Source of the DNA: Paraburkholderia lacunae
GTDB taxonomy: Bacteria > Pseudomonadota > Gammaproteobacteria > Burkholderiales > Burkholderiaceae
DNA length: 64,000 nucleotides
NCBI RefSeq assembly: GCF_003353175.1
Contig: NZ_QHKS01000010.1
Location: 186,001-250,000, forward strand
Direction: 5' to 3'
This document shows, one piece after another, positions 53,993 through 62,913 of this stretch (positions are counted from its first letter, which is position 1; the number at the start of each line of letters is the position of its first letter). The position numbers were made by a program, and so were the translations under genes. The notes below the pieces were generated by a model, which searched no databases, was not told the origin of the DNA, and saw only the letters and a list, made by a program, of their open reading frames with translations.

Positions 53993-54721
53993 ATGAAAAA
54001 CCCGTCGATTCGCAAGCTTGCAACACTCCTTACGGCCCTCATCGCCTGCCTGCTCGGTGCGGGCGCCTCGCACGCGATGGGCGTCGTGCCCGAAACATCG
54101 GTCATCATCGTCAACGAAGCGGACGGCGAAGGTTCGATCACCGTCAAGAACACCGACAGCACGCCCACGCTGCTCTATACGACGATCCGCCACATTCCCG
54201 AGGACCAGGCCGACCTGCTCGTCGCGACCCCACCGATCGCCCGCGTCGAGCCGGGGGCGTCGCAACTGGTTCGCTTCGTGCTCGACACCAACGAGCCGCT
54301 CAAGGCGCAGCGTCTGAGCCGCGTGATCTTCGAAGGCATCCCGCCGAAGCGGCCCAGCAAGAACGAGATCCAGACGGTCATCCAGCAGAACCTGCCCGTC
54401 ATCGTCAGCCCTCGCGACCTCGCACGCAACGATGAGCCGTGGAAGCTGCTCAAGTGGTCGAGCCAGGACGGCGAGCTGATCCTGCGCAATGACAGCCGCT
54501 ATGTCGTGCGACTCGAACAGAAGGTTCAACTGCTGCCGCAGCAACAGATCGTCGTGCTGCCGAAGCCCTACGTGCTGCCGGGCGACTCGATCAAGGTCGC
54601 GCTCGAGTCGCCCGTCGACGCGCAGCAGGTACGGATCTTCCCGGCTACGGTCTACGGCTATTCCGTCGAGCATTACGATGCCCCCCTCGGCGCTACGGCC
54701 GACGGTATCGCGGAGCACTGA
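53993..54721 (+). CDS. Periplasmic fimbrial chaperone (PapD/FimC type)
   Basis: 242 residues with a signal peptide (MKNPSIRKLATLLTALIACL, cleavage near SHA) and two Ig-like domains: SVIIVNEADGEGSITVKNTD in domain 1, then SRVIFEGIPPKR and VIQQNLPVIVSPRDLA around residue 115-145, and a second domain ending VYGYSVEHYD. It caps subunits by donor-strand complementation and delivers them to the usher gene product encoded immediately downstream (2-bp gap). Confidence 0.88.
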   Translation: MKNPSIRKLATLLTALIACLLGAGASHAMGVVPETSVIIVNEADGEGSITVKNTDSTPTLLYTTIRHIPEDQADLLVATPPIARVEPGASQLVRFVLDTNEPLKAQRLSRVIFEGIPPKRPSKNEIQTVIQQNLPVIVSPRDLARNDEPWKLLKWSSQDGELILRNDSRYVVRLEQKVQLLPQQQIVVLPKPYVLPGDSIKVALESPVDAQQVRIFPATVYGYSVEHYDAPLGATADGIAEH

Positions 54722-54723
54722 TA

Positions 54724-57195
54724 ATGGCCAACGGGTCGAGCGTCTCGACACGCGATCTCGGGCGATATACGCGAAGGGGCACGATGTGCCTCCTGATGTG
54801 CCTTCTGTCGTTCGCGCTGAGTACCCGCGCCGCTTTTTCCAGCATCGCGCCAGCGCCGGCTGATCCGCATCCCGGCACACAAGCCGATTCGATCGAGTTT
54901 GATGCCGGAGCGTTATCCAAGCTTGGTATCGATACGAGCCTCGCTCGCCGCTTCGCGGATGCGCCGCGCTTCTTGCCCGGCGTGGTGCCGGTTCAAATCA
55001 GCGTCAACGGCCGGAAGAAAGGCCGCGCGGACGCGCGCTTCGACGACAACGGCCGGCTATGCGTGTCGCCGGCGCTGCTGCGCGCGGCCGGCCTCGTCGT
55101 GCCGCCGGCATTGCGCGACGACACGCCTTGCTATGACTATCGCAGTGCGTTTGCGCAGGCGGTCGTCACGTTGCATCCGGAGAAAGCCGCGATCGACTTC
55201 GTCGTGCCGACCGACGCGCTCGCCACGGCAACGCGCCGCGCCACCGACTACGCGACGGGCGGCGTCGCCGGACTCCTCAACTACGACCTGCTGTCGATGT
55301 CCGCCCGCAATCCGGGCGGCACGTCGCAGTACTGGCAAGCCGCGACCGAGCTTGGCGTCAACGCCAGCGGCTGGATCGTGCGCAGCCGCCAGATCGCCAC
55401 GTCCCAGGACGGCCGCACGCGATTCGATCATCAGTCCGCGTACGCGCAACGAACGTTCGCAGCGCACGAGACCGTGTTGCAGGCCGGCCAGATCAACCCG
55501 CAGTCGACGCCGTTTGCGATCGGCTCGCTGTACGGCGTCCAGTTATTTCCCGAAGAAGCGCTCGTCGCGCCGCCGGAGTCCGGCGCCGTCGTCAGCGGGA
55601 TCGCGCGCACGCAGGCGCGCATAGAAGTACGCCAGCTCGGCGCGCTGATCTACTCGTCGCAGTTGCCGCCGGGACCGTTCGCGCTGCGCGCGCTGCCGCT
55701 CGTCAGCGGTAACGCGGACCTCGACGTCACGATCGTCGAAGAGGATGGCGACAGGCAGCACTTCGTCGTGCCGGCGGCGTCGTTCAACCGGAGCGGATTC
55801 GGCGCCGTGCAAGGCTTGTCGTTTGCGGCGGGCCGCCTGGAGGGCGCCGGTGACGGGCAGACGCCCTGGCTTGCGACCGTTAGCCGGGGCTGGCAGTTCG
55901 GCCAGCGCGTCAACGTCAGTGCGGGCCTGCTGGCGTCGGCACCTTACCAGGCAGGCGCCGTGAGCGCCGAGTTCGCGCCGCTGCTCGGCATCCAGGCGGC
56001 CACCCGGCTTTGGCTCGCGCGCGCAACAGGAGGCGCGACGGGCGCACAGGCCGCCGTCTCGTTGAATAGCGCGTGGGAGGGCAACTTCAATTTCTACGCG
56101 TCAGTCAATCAGCGTACCGCCGGATACCGGGATCTTGCCGATGCCATACAGGAGGACGGCCAGGCCGCGCCGTCCTTTCGCACCCAATACTCGGCCGGCG
56201 TGAACTGGAACACCAGCGTACTCGGCTATTTCACGCTCGGCTACACACGCACCGAACAGTTCGGCGCGTCGAACATGCAACGCGTCACTGGCGCCTGGAC
56301 CCGCGCGTTCAAGCGCGCTGCAGTGTCGCTGAACCTGGCCAAAAGCATCGGTGGCGGCACGCCCGGCGGCGATCAGCTCTACCTGAGCGTCAACGTGCCG
56401 CTCGGCAAGCGCAGCGTCACGACTTACGCGAACCTGTCCGATGGCGCCGCGCGCTTCGGCTCCCGCTATGCCGACCAGTTCGGCCGAACCGGACGCTACA
56501 GTGTCGCTGCCGACTACGACAACGCGCGTCGCACCGCATCGGCGCGCGCCACGCTGAGCGCCGTTCCGCGCTATACCCAAGTGGGTGTCACGGCGAGCAC
56601 CTACGGTGCTGCCAGTTCGTCGTTCACGGCGAACCTGCGCGGCGGAGTCGTCGGTTACGGCGGCGGTGTCGTGTTGTCGCCTTACGAGGTGAGGGACACG
56701 TTCGGCGTGGCGACCATCGGCAAACAGCCCGACATCGAACTGTCGACGCCGTCGGGACCGGTGTGGACCGACCCGCGCGGCCACGCCGTGCTGGCCTCGC
56801 TGCCCGCGTATTCGAGTGCCCGGATCATGATCAACACGAAAACACTGCCGCGCAACGTCGATCTGAAGAACAGCGTGCAGGAGGTCGACGTCGCGCGCGG
56901 CTCGGTGAGCCAGCTCGACTTCTCGGTGCAACAGACGCGACGCGTGCTGTTGACTGCAAGACTCGCGAACGGCGAACCGCTGCCGAAACTGACCACGGTC
57001 ATCGACAGCGGCGACCAATTCGTCGCGGTCGCCGGAGAGGACGGCAGGCTTATTCTCGAAGGGGCGGCGCTTTCCTCGTCGCTGCGGGCGGAGCTGCCGG
57101 ACGGGACGGTTTGCCGCCTGACCTACACGCTGACGGACACGCCGTCGAAGCAGGCGAGGTTCTATGAGCGCGCCGACGCGCAGTGCGTGGCGTGA
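54724..57195 (+). CDS. Outer-membrane fimbrial usher
   Basis: 823 residues. Signal region, an N-terminal periplasmic domain (FDAGALSKLGIDTSLARRFA), a beta-barrel with ELGVNASGWIVRSRQ, FAIGSLYGVQLF and VSGIARTQARIEVRQLGALI, a plug segment, and the C-terminal domains ending in RLANGEPLPKLTTV and CRLTYTLTDTPSKQARFYERA. Length and order match chaperone-usher family ushers and the chain is complete. It secretes the two upstream subunits. No further fimbrial gene, including a tip adhesin, follows it: the next gene is convergent and belongs to the island. Confidence 0.9.
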   Translation: MANGSSVSTRDLGRYTRRGTMCLLMCLLSFALSTRAAFSSIAPAPADPHPGTQADSIEFDAGALSKLGIDTSLARRFADAPRFLPGVVPVQISVNGRKKGRADARFDDNGRLCVSPALLRAAGLVVPPALRDDTPCYDYRSAFAQAVVTLHPEKAAIDFVVPTDALATATRRATDYATGGVAGLLNYDLLSMSARNPGGTSQYWQAATELGVNASGWIVRSRQIATSQDGRTRFDHQSAYAQRTFAAHETVLQAGQINPQSTPFAIGSLYGVQLFPEEALVAPPESGAVVSGIARTQARIEVRQLGALIYSSQLPPGPFALRALPLVSGNADLDVTIVEEDGDRQHFVVPAASFNRSGFGAVQGLSFAAGRLEGAGDGQTPWLATVSRGWQFGQRVNVSAGLLASAPYQAGAVSAEFAPLLGIQAATRLWLARATGGATGAQAAVSLNSAWEGNFNFYASVNQRTAGYRDLADAIQEDGQAAPSFRTQYSAGVNWNTSVLGYFTLGYTRTEQFGASNMQRVTGAWTRAFKRAAVSLNLAKSIGGGTPGGDQLYLSVNVPLGKRSVTTYANLSDGAARFGSRYADQFGRTGRYSVAADYDNARRTASARATLSAVPRYTQVGVTASTYGAASSSFTANLRGGVVGYGGGVVLSPYEVRDTFGVATIGKQPDIELSTPSGPVWTDPRGHAVLASLPAYSSARIMINTKTLPRNVDLKNSVQEVDVARGSVSQLDFSVQQTRRVLLTARLANGEPLPKLTTVIDSGDQFVAVAGEDGRLILEGAALSSSLRAELPDGTVCRLTYTLTDTPSKQARFYERADAQCVA

Positions 57196-57258
57196 TCGCC
57201 TACGGTCCCCGGTCGTGGTGCGCCGCTATAGTCAGGGACGTCGGCCTTCAGCGAGTGG

Positions 57259-57921
57259 TTAGGCGTCCGTGTGCCCTTGGCGCCGTAGGACGACATGGGT
57301 GGCCTTCTCCGATGCTACGAATTCAACGCATTCGTATCCCAGGGCCCGCAAGTCAACCCCTCCGAACAGCGATTCTCCCCGGCCGAGCAGGACCGGCGCG
57401 ATAGCAATGTGCAGTTCATCAATGAGGCCCTCACGAAGATACTGCTGGATTGTGTCCGGCCCACCGCCGATCCGCACGTCCATTCCGGCAGCGGCCTCGC
57501 GTGCACGGTCGAGCGCCTCGCGAATGCCTCCTGTTATGAAGTGGAACGTCGTGCCGCCTTCCATCTCGATACGGGGACGAGCATGATGGGTCAAGATGAA
57601 GACTGGAACGTGATACGGTGGATTGTCTCCCCACCAGCCTTTCCAGTTTGTGTCCGGCCAGTCCCCACGAATGGGTCCGAACATGTTCCGCCCAAGAATC
57701 CAGGCCCCAACATTCTGAAAGCCACAGGCGGCGAAATCATCGTCAACCCCGGTCGTACCGCCGTCCTTGCCGAACAAGGCCCGCTGGAACGTGCGTGTTG
57801 GGACAAGCCACTGGTGCAGTTCCGTTCCGCCAACGCCGAGCGGATTGTTGATGTCTTGATTCGGGCCCGCTCCGTATCCGTCGAGCGAGATGGTGAAGCC
57901 CTCAACGCGAACTCGTGTCAT
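57259..57921 (-). CDS. RibD C-terminal/dihydrofolate reductase-like protein
   Basis: 220 residues of the RibD_C/DHFR-like fold used by riboflavin reductase-type and bacterial dihydrofolate reductase-like proteins (RVEGFTISLDGYGAGPNQD at the N-terminus; GRNMFGPIRGDW; IGGGPDTIQQYLREGLIDELHIAIAPVLLG). It probably binds NADPH, substrate unknown. The ATG overlaps the stop of the integrase remnant (ATGA), which makes the gene look as if it was joined to the remnant by rearrangement rather than being part of an old operon. Base composition is lower in GC than the core genes. Confidence 0.82.
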   Translation of the reverse strand: MTRVRVEGFTISLDGYGAGPNQDINNPLGVGGTELHQWLVPTRTFQRALFGKDGGTTGVDDDFAACGFQNVGAWILGRNMFGPIRGDWPDTNWKGWWGDNPPYHVPVFILTHHARPRIEMEGGTTFHFITGGIREALDRAREAAAGMDVRIGGGPDTIQQYLREGLIDELHIAIAPVLLGRGESLFGGVDLRALGYECVEFVASEKATHVVLRRQGHTDA

Positions 57922-58535
57922 CGTTTGCCTCCGTTTAGACGCCTAGCGTAATGTGAACAGCAAATCTGCAAGCCTCGCACCTTCGCCCAGTCCATGACGC
58001 TTTCAATGCGACCACGGACGCGAATTGCGGTCTCGTTCTTCGTCAGCCAGATAGGATGCGGCACGCGTAGCACGAGGTCCGTATCGATATCCTGCGGGCG
58101 TAGTGCCCCGATGACAGGAAAGGCATCGGTCTTTAGCGTGTTCGTCCACTGCTGCGCATGCTTTGAGTTTATCCATTCCGCACCGCGGGCTCCGACGTAC
58201 GCCTCGGCGCATTGCCGGAACGTCATCGATTGCGCGGACTCGACCTTGCGTCGAGCCTTGTCGTGTTTAGGCAAGGTCGCCGGATGGTCGCCCCGTGAGA
58301 CGGTCACCCGATGGTCGTTCCGCGCCGTCCGGGCCTGCTCAGGCGTGACACGCGGGTACGGCCCGATCTGGATCAGGCCTTCCCGGCCATCCGGCTTGGC
58401 GTATCGGAACTGCCAGTACTTCAGCCCGGTCGGCTTGATCAACAGAGCCAGGCCGCCGCCATCGTTCAGGCGATATACGTTCGCGCGTGGCTTGGCTATG
58501 CGGCATTGCAAATCGCGTAGAAGACTCGCAGGCAT
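57918..58535 (-). pseudogene. P4-type integrase remnant (N-terminal part only)
   Basis: 205 residues similar to the N-terminus of a DUF4102-type tyrosine recombinase: arm-binding domain (residues 1-80: NVYRLNDGGGLALLI, YWQFRYAKPDGREGLIQIGPY, RVTPEQARTARND) and the start of the SAM-like core-binding domain (FRQCAEAYVGARGAEWINSKH). After DWAKVRGLQ the sequence changes to ICCSHYARRLNGGKR, and the whole catalytic domain with R-H-R-H-Y is absent. The end of homology at about 57965 marks a deletion or insertion junction. Confidence 0.82.
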
Positions 58536-58989
58536 CGTCGTGAAATCGGCGTCAAAAAGTACCCGAAAGAGTACCCGGCAAATTGCTCGATTTTACGACT
58601 TTTACTGAATGCTCGCGGAGGTATCGGATCGCCGCGAAGCCTTATACAGCGTGGCTTTGCGGGTCGTCTTGAAAACACATGGAAGGTAATTCTGGCGGAG
58701 AGAGGGTCCGCTGTTGTTCTATATCTGACAACGGTTTCCACGATATTCACCACCTCTACCCACCAATGCACCCACCAAAACAGAAAATGAGGTGCCGCGC
58801 GCGCTGCTTTGCCAGCGTTAGCGCCGTAAACATAATGCCCGCAAGGGTTTGCTGGCATTTTTCACGGGTTTTGTTACGTGCGTAGTGTGTGTGCTATTGA
58901 AGAGGAGAGGCACGGAGGATAAATTGGCTGAGGGAATGCCCGGTCGCCCCCCCTTGTTGCCTTACCCCAAGCGTATGACGGAGGCACGA
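58536..58989. other. Interval between integrase remnant and excisionase, with a terminator
   Basis: No convincing gene. A hairpin of ATGCC/GGCAT plus GCAA/TTGC with a TTTTT run (58835-58862) is a + strand terminator. AGTACCCG occurs twice at about 58558-58578 in direct orientation next to the integrase start, which is where attachment-site sequences are often found, but no flanking duplicate was located. Confidence 0.5.
58835..58862 (+). terminator. Rho-independent terminator
   Basis: Stem ATGCC-C-GCAA, loop GGGT, TTGC-T-GGCAT, then a five-T run. No clear gene precedes it on the + strand. Confidence 0.55.
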
Positions 58990-59337
58990 ATGCCATCATC
59001 TAGTAAGCGTCCGTCGGATCTTGAATTCATTGCTATTGCCCGGGGCAAGCGCGTAAGCGCGACCGAAGCGGCCGAGATCCTCGGCATCCCGCGTTATGCC
59101 ATAAGTAGACTCGACCGGGCCGGTGAGGTCATCAAACGGTACAAGCTCGGTCACAAAACCCACGTGTATGAACTCGACTCGCTCTACGAATTTCTTGCAT
59201 CATGCCAATCGAAACCATCACAAAGGCCGGCCGTCGGCGCTACCGCTGGACGTTCGAACGCGTCATCGAAGGTAGCCGCGTTCGAAAAACCAAGCTTCTC
59301 CCTGCGGGAATTTCTGCCCAAGAAGCGGACGAGCTAG
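58990..59337 (+). CDS. Excisionase-like helix-turn-helix protein
   Basis: 115 residues from the ATG at 58990, which has GGAGG five bases upstream; other starts at 58975 or 58849 are less supported. A helix-turn-helix segment (KRVSATEAAEILGIPRYAISRLD) followed by a basic wing (KRYKLGHKTHVYELDSLYEFL) is typical of MerR/excisionase-like domains. It overlaps the integrase start by 136 bp in another frame, an arrangement common for xis-int pairs. Confidence in the exact role is moderate. Confidence 0.6.
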   Translation: MPSSSKRPSDLEFIAIARGKRVSATEAAEILGIPRYAISRLDRAGEVIKRYKLGHKTHVYELDSLYEFLASCQSKPSQRPAVGATAGRSNASSKVAAFEKPSFSLREFLPKKRTS

Positions 59338-60209
59338 CGCGGAAATGGGAACGCGAACTCTACGTGCTGGTTAGTGGGCTAATCAGGCCGGCCGTGACTA
59401 TCGGTGATTGCGTACTGGCACATGTGTCCGACAAGCACATGAGATGGAAGGACGCCACAAAACGAATCCAGACGCTGGAGAAGTGGAAGAGCGAATACAG
59501 CGAACAGGACGCGCTCGATCTCCATGAGTGGTCCAGGAGGTTTGCCGGGTATCTGCGCGCCAACCGTGACCACTCTGGCCAACCCAAGAGGCCGTTGACC
59601 GACGGTGCGATCCGGAACGTTATGGCCTACTTGCGCGCGGCAATCAAGTATGCGCACAAGATCGGCCGCCTGGAGGTCGACCAGACCGCGCGCATGGTAA
59701 TCCCGGCCGTCAACAACGAGCGGCACCACTACCCGCAGCGACGGGAGATGCTCGAGATTGCGCGGGCCTGCGGAGACCGGGAGGTGCGAGCAGCGATCAG
59801 GATCGCGTTTTACTCGGGGATGCGCCGCGGCGAGATCATGCGAGCGAGGGTGACGCGCAACGGATATTCACTGGCCGACACGAAAAACGGCCGGCCGCGC
59901 ATCATCCCGATCCATCCGAGGATCGCGGTGCTCGCGCGGCGGGTGCGCTTCACGGTCAAGGTAAAGAGATTCGAGACGGAATGGATAAAGGCGCGCGAGA
60001 CGGCCGGGCATCCGGAAACCAATTTTCATGACCTACGGCATGGCGCGGCGTCGGAGATGATCAACGCCGGCATCGACCTTTTCACGGTCGGCGGCGTCCT
60101 CGGACATAAATCGGTCGTGTCGACGAAGCGATATTCGCACCTGGCGACTGACCGTTTGGCTGATGCTGTGGGGAGGATCGGGCAGAGGGGCCCTGAGGCA
60201 AGAAAATAG
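59202..60209 (+). CDS. Tyrosine recombinase/integrase
   Basis: 335 residues. An N-terminal part (residues 1-70, basic), a SAM-like core-binding domain (about 75-190) and a catalytic domain with FYSGMRRGEIMRA (Arg), NFHDLRHGAASEMI (His-x-x-Arg) and LGHKSVVSTKRYSHL (His and nucleophile Tyr near residue 314). All five catalytic residues appear present. It likely integrates and excises the surrounding element. No good ribosome site before the ATG; translation coupled to the overlapping excisionase-like gene is likely. Confidence 0.88.
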   Translation: MPIETITKAGRRRYRWTFERVIEGSRVRKTKLLPAGISAQEADELARKWERELYVLVSGLIRPAVTIGDCVLAHVSDKHMRWKDATKRIQTLEKWKSEYSEQDALDLHEWSRRFAGYLRANRDHSGQPKRPLTDGAIRNVMAYLRAAIKYAHKIGRLEVDQTARMVIPAVNNERHHYPQRREMLEIARACGDREVRAAIRIAFYSGMRRGEIMRARVTRNGYSLADTKNGRPRIIPIHPRIAVLARRVRFTVKVKRFETEWIKARETAGHPETNFHDLRHGAASEMINAGIDLFTVGGVLGHKSVVSTKRYSHLATDRLADAVGRIGQRGPEARK

Positions 60210-60260
60210 ACGCCTCCTCAGGGCCGTCCAACATCATTAAACACGTGAAGCGGAGACCTC

Positions 60261-60872
60261 ATGGTCGAAAAAAAAATTGAGCGGCATCAAAGCCTTGGCG
60301 ATCTCGTGATTTCGAAGTCGGATGCTGCGGAGCGTCAACTCTGCACCGCCATATGGCTTTGGTTCCACGATTTCGATCCGGTCCCGATCCATGGACTGGC
60401 TTGCGCTGCCTGGAAAATTCTTTGGAAACTCCATCAGAAGCACGCGACCGGGTATAAGACAATGCGGGAGGTATTTCTAGAGAATGTGCGGGCTGAATAT
60501 CGAGACGAAGTCTTGGCTTTGCTTAGCGAGACCGAGAATTTTATAAAGCACGCTGACCGTGATCCATTTTCGTTTCATTCTTTTCGACCGAGCACATCTG
60601 AATTCATACTGATGGATTGCGTGACTGCGCTTCGCGCTTTCAATGGACGTTTTCCGCTCGAAGCGCGGGTATTTTACAACTGGACCCTGGTCCACAACCC
60701 TAAGCTACTAGCGAACCCCACTGACGCGCAGTCTGAAGCGCTCAAGGGGATGCAAGATTGTGGATCGAATCTTTCCAAATCCGAGTTCTATCCCCTATTC
60801 GCAAAGGCCATCGCAATGTCAGACGAAAACAAGGCGGAAGACTCGTTGCGCACCGACTGGCGCTCGAACTGA
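60261..60872 (+). CDS. Hypothetical island protein
   Basis: 203 residues from an ATG with GGAGACCTC upstream. No family recognised. It is rich in aromatic residues and helical (CTAIWLWFHDFDPVPIH, CAAWKILWKLHQKH, LLSETENFIKHADRDPF) with lower GC than the core genes. The FIKHADRDP string gives no firm match. It follows the integrase on the same strand by 51 bp and could be cargo. Confidence 0.6.
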   Translation: MVEKKIERHQSLGDLVISKSDAAERQLCTAIWLWFHDFDPVPIHGLACAAWKILWKLHQKHATGYKTMREVFLENVRAEYRDEVLALLSETENFIKHADRDPFSFHSFRPSTSEFILMDCVTALRAFNGRFPLEARVFYNWTLVHNPKLLANPTDAQSEALKGMQDCGSNLSKSEFYPLFAKAIAMSDENKAEDSLRTDWRSN

Positions 60873-60898
60873 CGACCGCACCTTGCTGCGGCACTACG

Positions 60899-61189
60899 CT
60901 ATCGCTCCTTCTTTTTGAACGCATCAAGATCTGGGCCGGACGCATACCGAAGATCTGATTTGCGCGTGCCTTCGTCCACGATACCAAGTTTCATGTCTCG
61001 GTATCGCCGCGCGACCTTTGGTAGGCCATTGCGATCTACAACGTGTACCCGCGCATTTGCGTCAGCGTTCGGAGAAATTGGCTTCCGGCTCGCCGAGATG
61101 GCTGATCTAGCGGTGGACGTCCTGCGCGAGCAATGAAGTGACTTTATTCGTCGATCGGTATATCGAACTGCGTGCGGCAGTGCGGGCAT
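60899..61189 (-). CDS. Hypothetical small basic protein (start uncertain)
   Basis: Up to 96 residues; the ATG at 61189 overlaps the preceding zinc-binding-type gene by 46 bp, and no good ribosome site is seen, so the real start may be inside. The sequence is basic (RRYRDMKLGIVDEGTRKSD, ending DAFKKKER). An overlapping + strand frame at 60915-61136 is an equally open alternative; I favour the minus frame because its neighbours run that way. Confidence 0.35.
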   Translation of the reverse strand: MPALPHAVRYTDRRIKSLHCSRRTSTARSAISASRKPISPNADANARVHVVDRNGLPKVARRYRDMKLGIVDEGTRKSDLRYASGPDLDAFKKKER

Positions 61190-61389
61190 TTGACGGGTTC
61201 AAACTTGCCCTGAGCTGGTAGCGCAGCCAGCGGCTGCTCCTCGCCGGCTAGATAGCAGACGGGACACGGAAACGCCTCGTGCGGCCGCAGGCGGTGCCAT
61301 CGGTCGACAAAGCGGTCTATGTCGGTGGCCGGAGCGTCGATCGCTTCCAGATGGTCCAAAAGGACGTGAAACAGAGGGGGATTTTGCAT
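61144..61389 (-). CDS. Small zinc-ribbon-like protein
   Basis: 81 residues from the ATG at 61389, which has GGAGG five bases upstream (an ATG at 61416 is the alternative). Two Cys pairs, CPVC and CPHC, about 25 residues apart near the C-terminus fit a zinc ribbon. No further family is recognised. It runs with the membrane-protein and HNH genes upstream and may be part of their operon. Confidence 0.6.
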   Translation of the reverse strand: MQNPPLFHVLLDHLEAIDAPATDIDRFVDRWHRLRPHEAFPCPVCYLAGEEQPLAALPAQGKFEPVKCPHCRTQFDIPIDE

Positions 61390-61452
61390 CGCAGCCTCCG
61401 CAACCATTTCAACCATCGTAGCACTTGCGACCGGCGAGACCGGCCGCCGCCA

Positions 61453-62043
61453 TCAAGGAGTGGCCGTCGCCGCTATTGCTTGCTCTATCTTTGCCACAGC
61501 CTCGCGCGCGACCGTTTGGCGTTTGCCAATTTCAGCGGCGTTGCCGCGCCACCCTGGGTTGGATGCCCAGATTTGAGTTTGAACCGCGGTGTAGTCGTGC
61601 TGCACGCCACGCAGGGAGCGCTTTACCTCGAAGACAGCCACGATAGTGGCGCCGTCATGGAATTGGTCGACGGGTATTTTATCCAGAGCCGCATGAACGT
61701 CTTCGATTGACGCAAGATCAATAGACTGATTCACCTTGCCTTGAGCATGGGTCTCGTCATCCTTCTCATTTGGCAGTGAGTCCAGCAAGCGCACTGCTTC
61801 CCTCGAAATCGCCAACGCGGACGTTAGCAGCGCTTTCTGCGCCCAGACGCGCCGACGCTCTTCCATCAAAAGCGTCTCGCGATGTTGCCTACTTGCAATC
61901 TCCAACGCGATAAGCACCGCAGCGATGGAGCCCCCTGCCTGCACCCATGCAGCTATCTTTTCGCTGTTGTGGAAAATCAAGAACGCGCCAACAAAGATCG
62001 CGGCGAAAATTGTCCAGCGTTTCTTGGATGACCAGTTGTCCAT
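61453..62043 (-). CDS. Membrane-anchored protein of unknown function
   Basis: 196 residues. Two membrane segments at the N-terminus (WTIFAAIFVGAFLIFHN and AAWVQAGGSIAAVLIALEIA, residues 10-48), then a largely helical cytoplasmic region with charged and coiled-coil-like stretches (HRETLLMEERRRVWAQKALL). GGGGGATAC precedes the ATG. I do not recognise the family. Small proteins of this build are often effectors in phage-related loci, but nothing here proves it. Confidence 0.6.
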   Translation of the reverse strand: MDNWSSKKRWTIFAAIFVGAFLIFHNSEKIAAWVQAGGSIAAVLIALEIASRQHRETLLMEERRRVWAQKALLTSALAISREAVRLLDSLPNEKDDETHAQGKVNQSIDLASIEDVHAALDKIPVDQFHDGATIVAVFEVKRSLRGVQHDYTAVQTQIWASNPGWRGNAAEIGKRQTVAREAVAKIEQAIAATATP

Positions 62044-62074
62044 GTATCCCCCGATTTAAGCCTTGCGTAGAGGC

Positions 62075-62656
62075 CTATCGCAGCGTGCCCGCGTTCGGCT
62101 GCATCCTCTCGATTTCGACGGATGACAGCATGCTTGCAAACTCACCGAAGTCGATCCGCCATAACCACATTGATCTGCGCTGCTCTATCTGCTGCGCGTG
62201 TTCGTAGTGGTAATCCAAATACCAAGGTAGCTCGTTAGCATCTATGCCATTCACCACGTAGAAGTGACTTCGGATTGCAGCAAACTGCTCTCCAGAGAGT
62301 TTGCCTTCCCTCCATCGGATTCCAGTGTTCGTAAAATGCTCGACGCTGTGACACTTGGAGCAGACTATTGCAATGCGTTCGAGCTTGGCTACGCTTGGAT
62401 GAGCGTGTTCATCGTAGGACCATTCTTCGTGGGCGTGACAGTCCGACGCAGTTGCTGGGAATGCGCCACAGATCTCGCACAGCGGGCCGCGCTCACGCTT
62501 GATCTTGTCGGCAAAGGGCCGCCACCTGTCTCCCAGCGCAACGCGCAAATTTCGGCGGTGCAACGGCCGCGGGATCAAATTGATCGATAGTTTGAGGTGC
62601 CGTGGGACCTTCGACCAATCCCGGACTTCGAGGCGAGGGTCGCGCTTTCTTGGCAT
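62075..62656 (-). CDS. HNH-endonuclease-like protein
   Basis: 193 residues from the ATG at 62656, which follows AAGGAAGACT (a start at 62689 is the alternative). A Cys-x2-Cys (CEICGAFPATASDCHAHEEW) and a second Cys-x2-Cys-His (CSKCHSVEH) frame a HxH-like region, the arrangement of an HNH nuclease fold. Basic N-terminus (MPRKRDPRLEVRD). A role in phage packaging or defence is possible. It is separated from the next gene upstream by about 250 bp. Confidence 0.7.
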   Translation of the reverse strand: MPRKRDPRLEVRDWSKVPRHLKLSINLIPRPLHRRNLRVALGDRWRPFADKIKRERGPLCEICGAFPATASDCHAHEEWSYDEHAHPSVAKLERIAIVCSKCHSVEHFTNTGIRWREGKLSGEQFAAIRSHFYVVNGIDANELPWYLDYHYEHAQQIEQRRSMWLWRIDFGEFASMLSSVEIERMQPNAGTLR

Positions 62657-62913
62657 AGTCTTCCTTGCGTTCATCGATGATGCCGGCACTCGGTTGTCCC
62701 TACCGTCGACCGCAGGCTTACTGACTAGCCACGGTCGATCGGCGACGTTCCGCCGCTATGCATTGTAAGTTCACTCGGCCGTCTCGGCGAGGCGAGGTGC
62801 CTAATTGCCGCCCGCCGAGGGTTAGCCTGACAGGATCCAGGAGAGGTACCCCTCTTACACTTCGTCGGCAACATGCGGGGGTTTCTGCCCACCGCCCGCT
62901 GGGGTCTCCCTCA

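Noticed and set aside
60915..61136. 73-codon + strand frame overlapping the small basic protein
   Set aside because: Kept only as an alternative: neighbours run on the minus strand and no ribosome site was seen for it.
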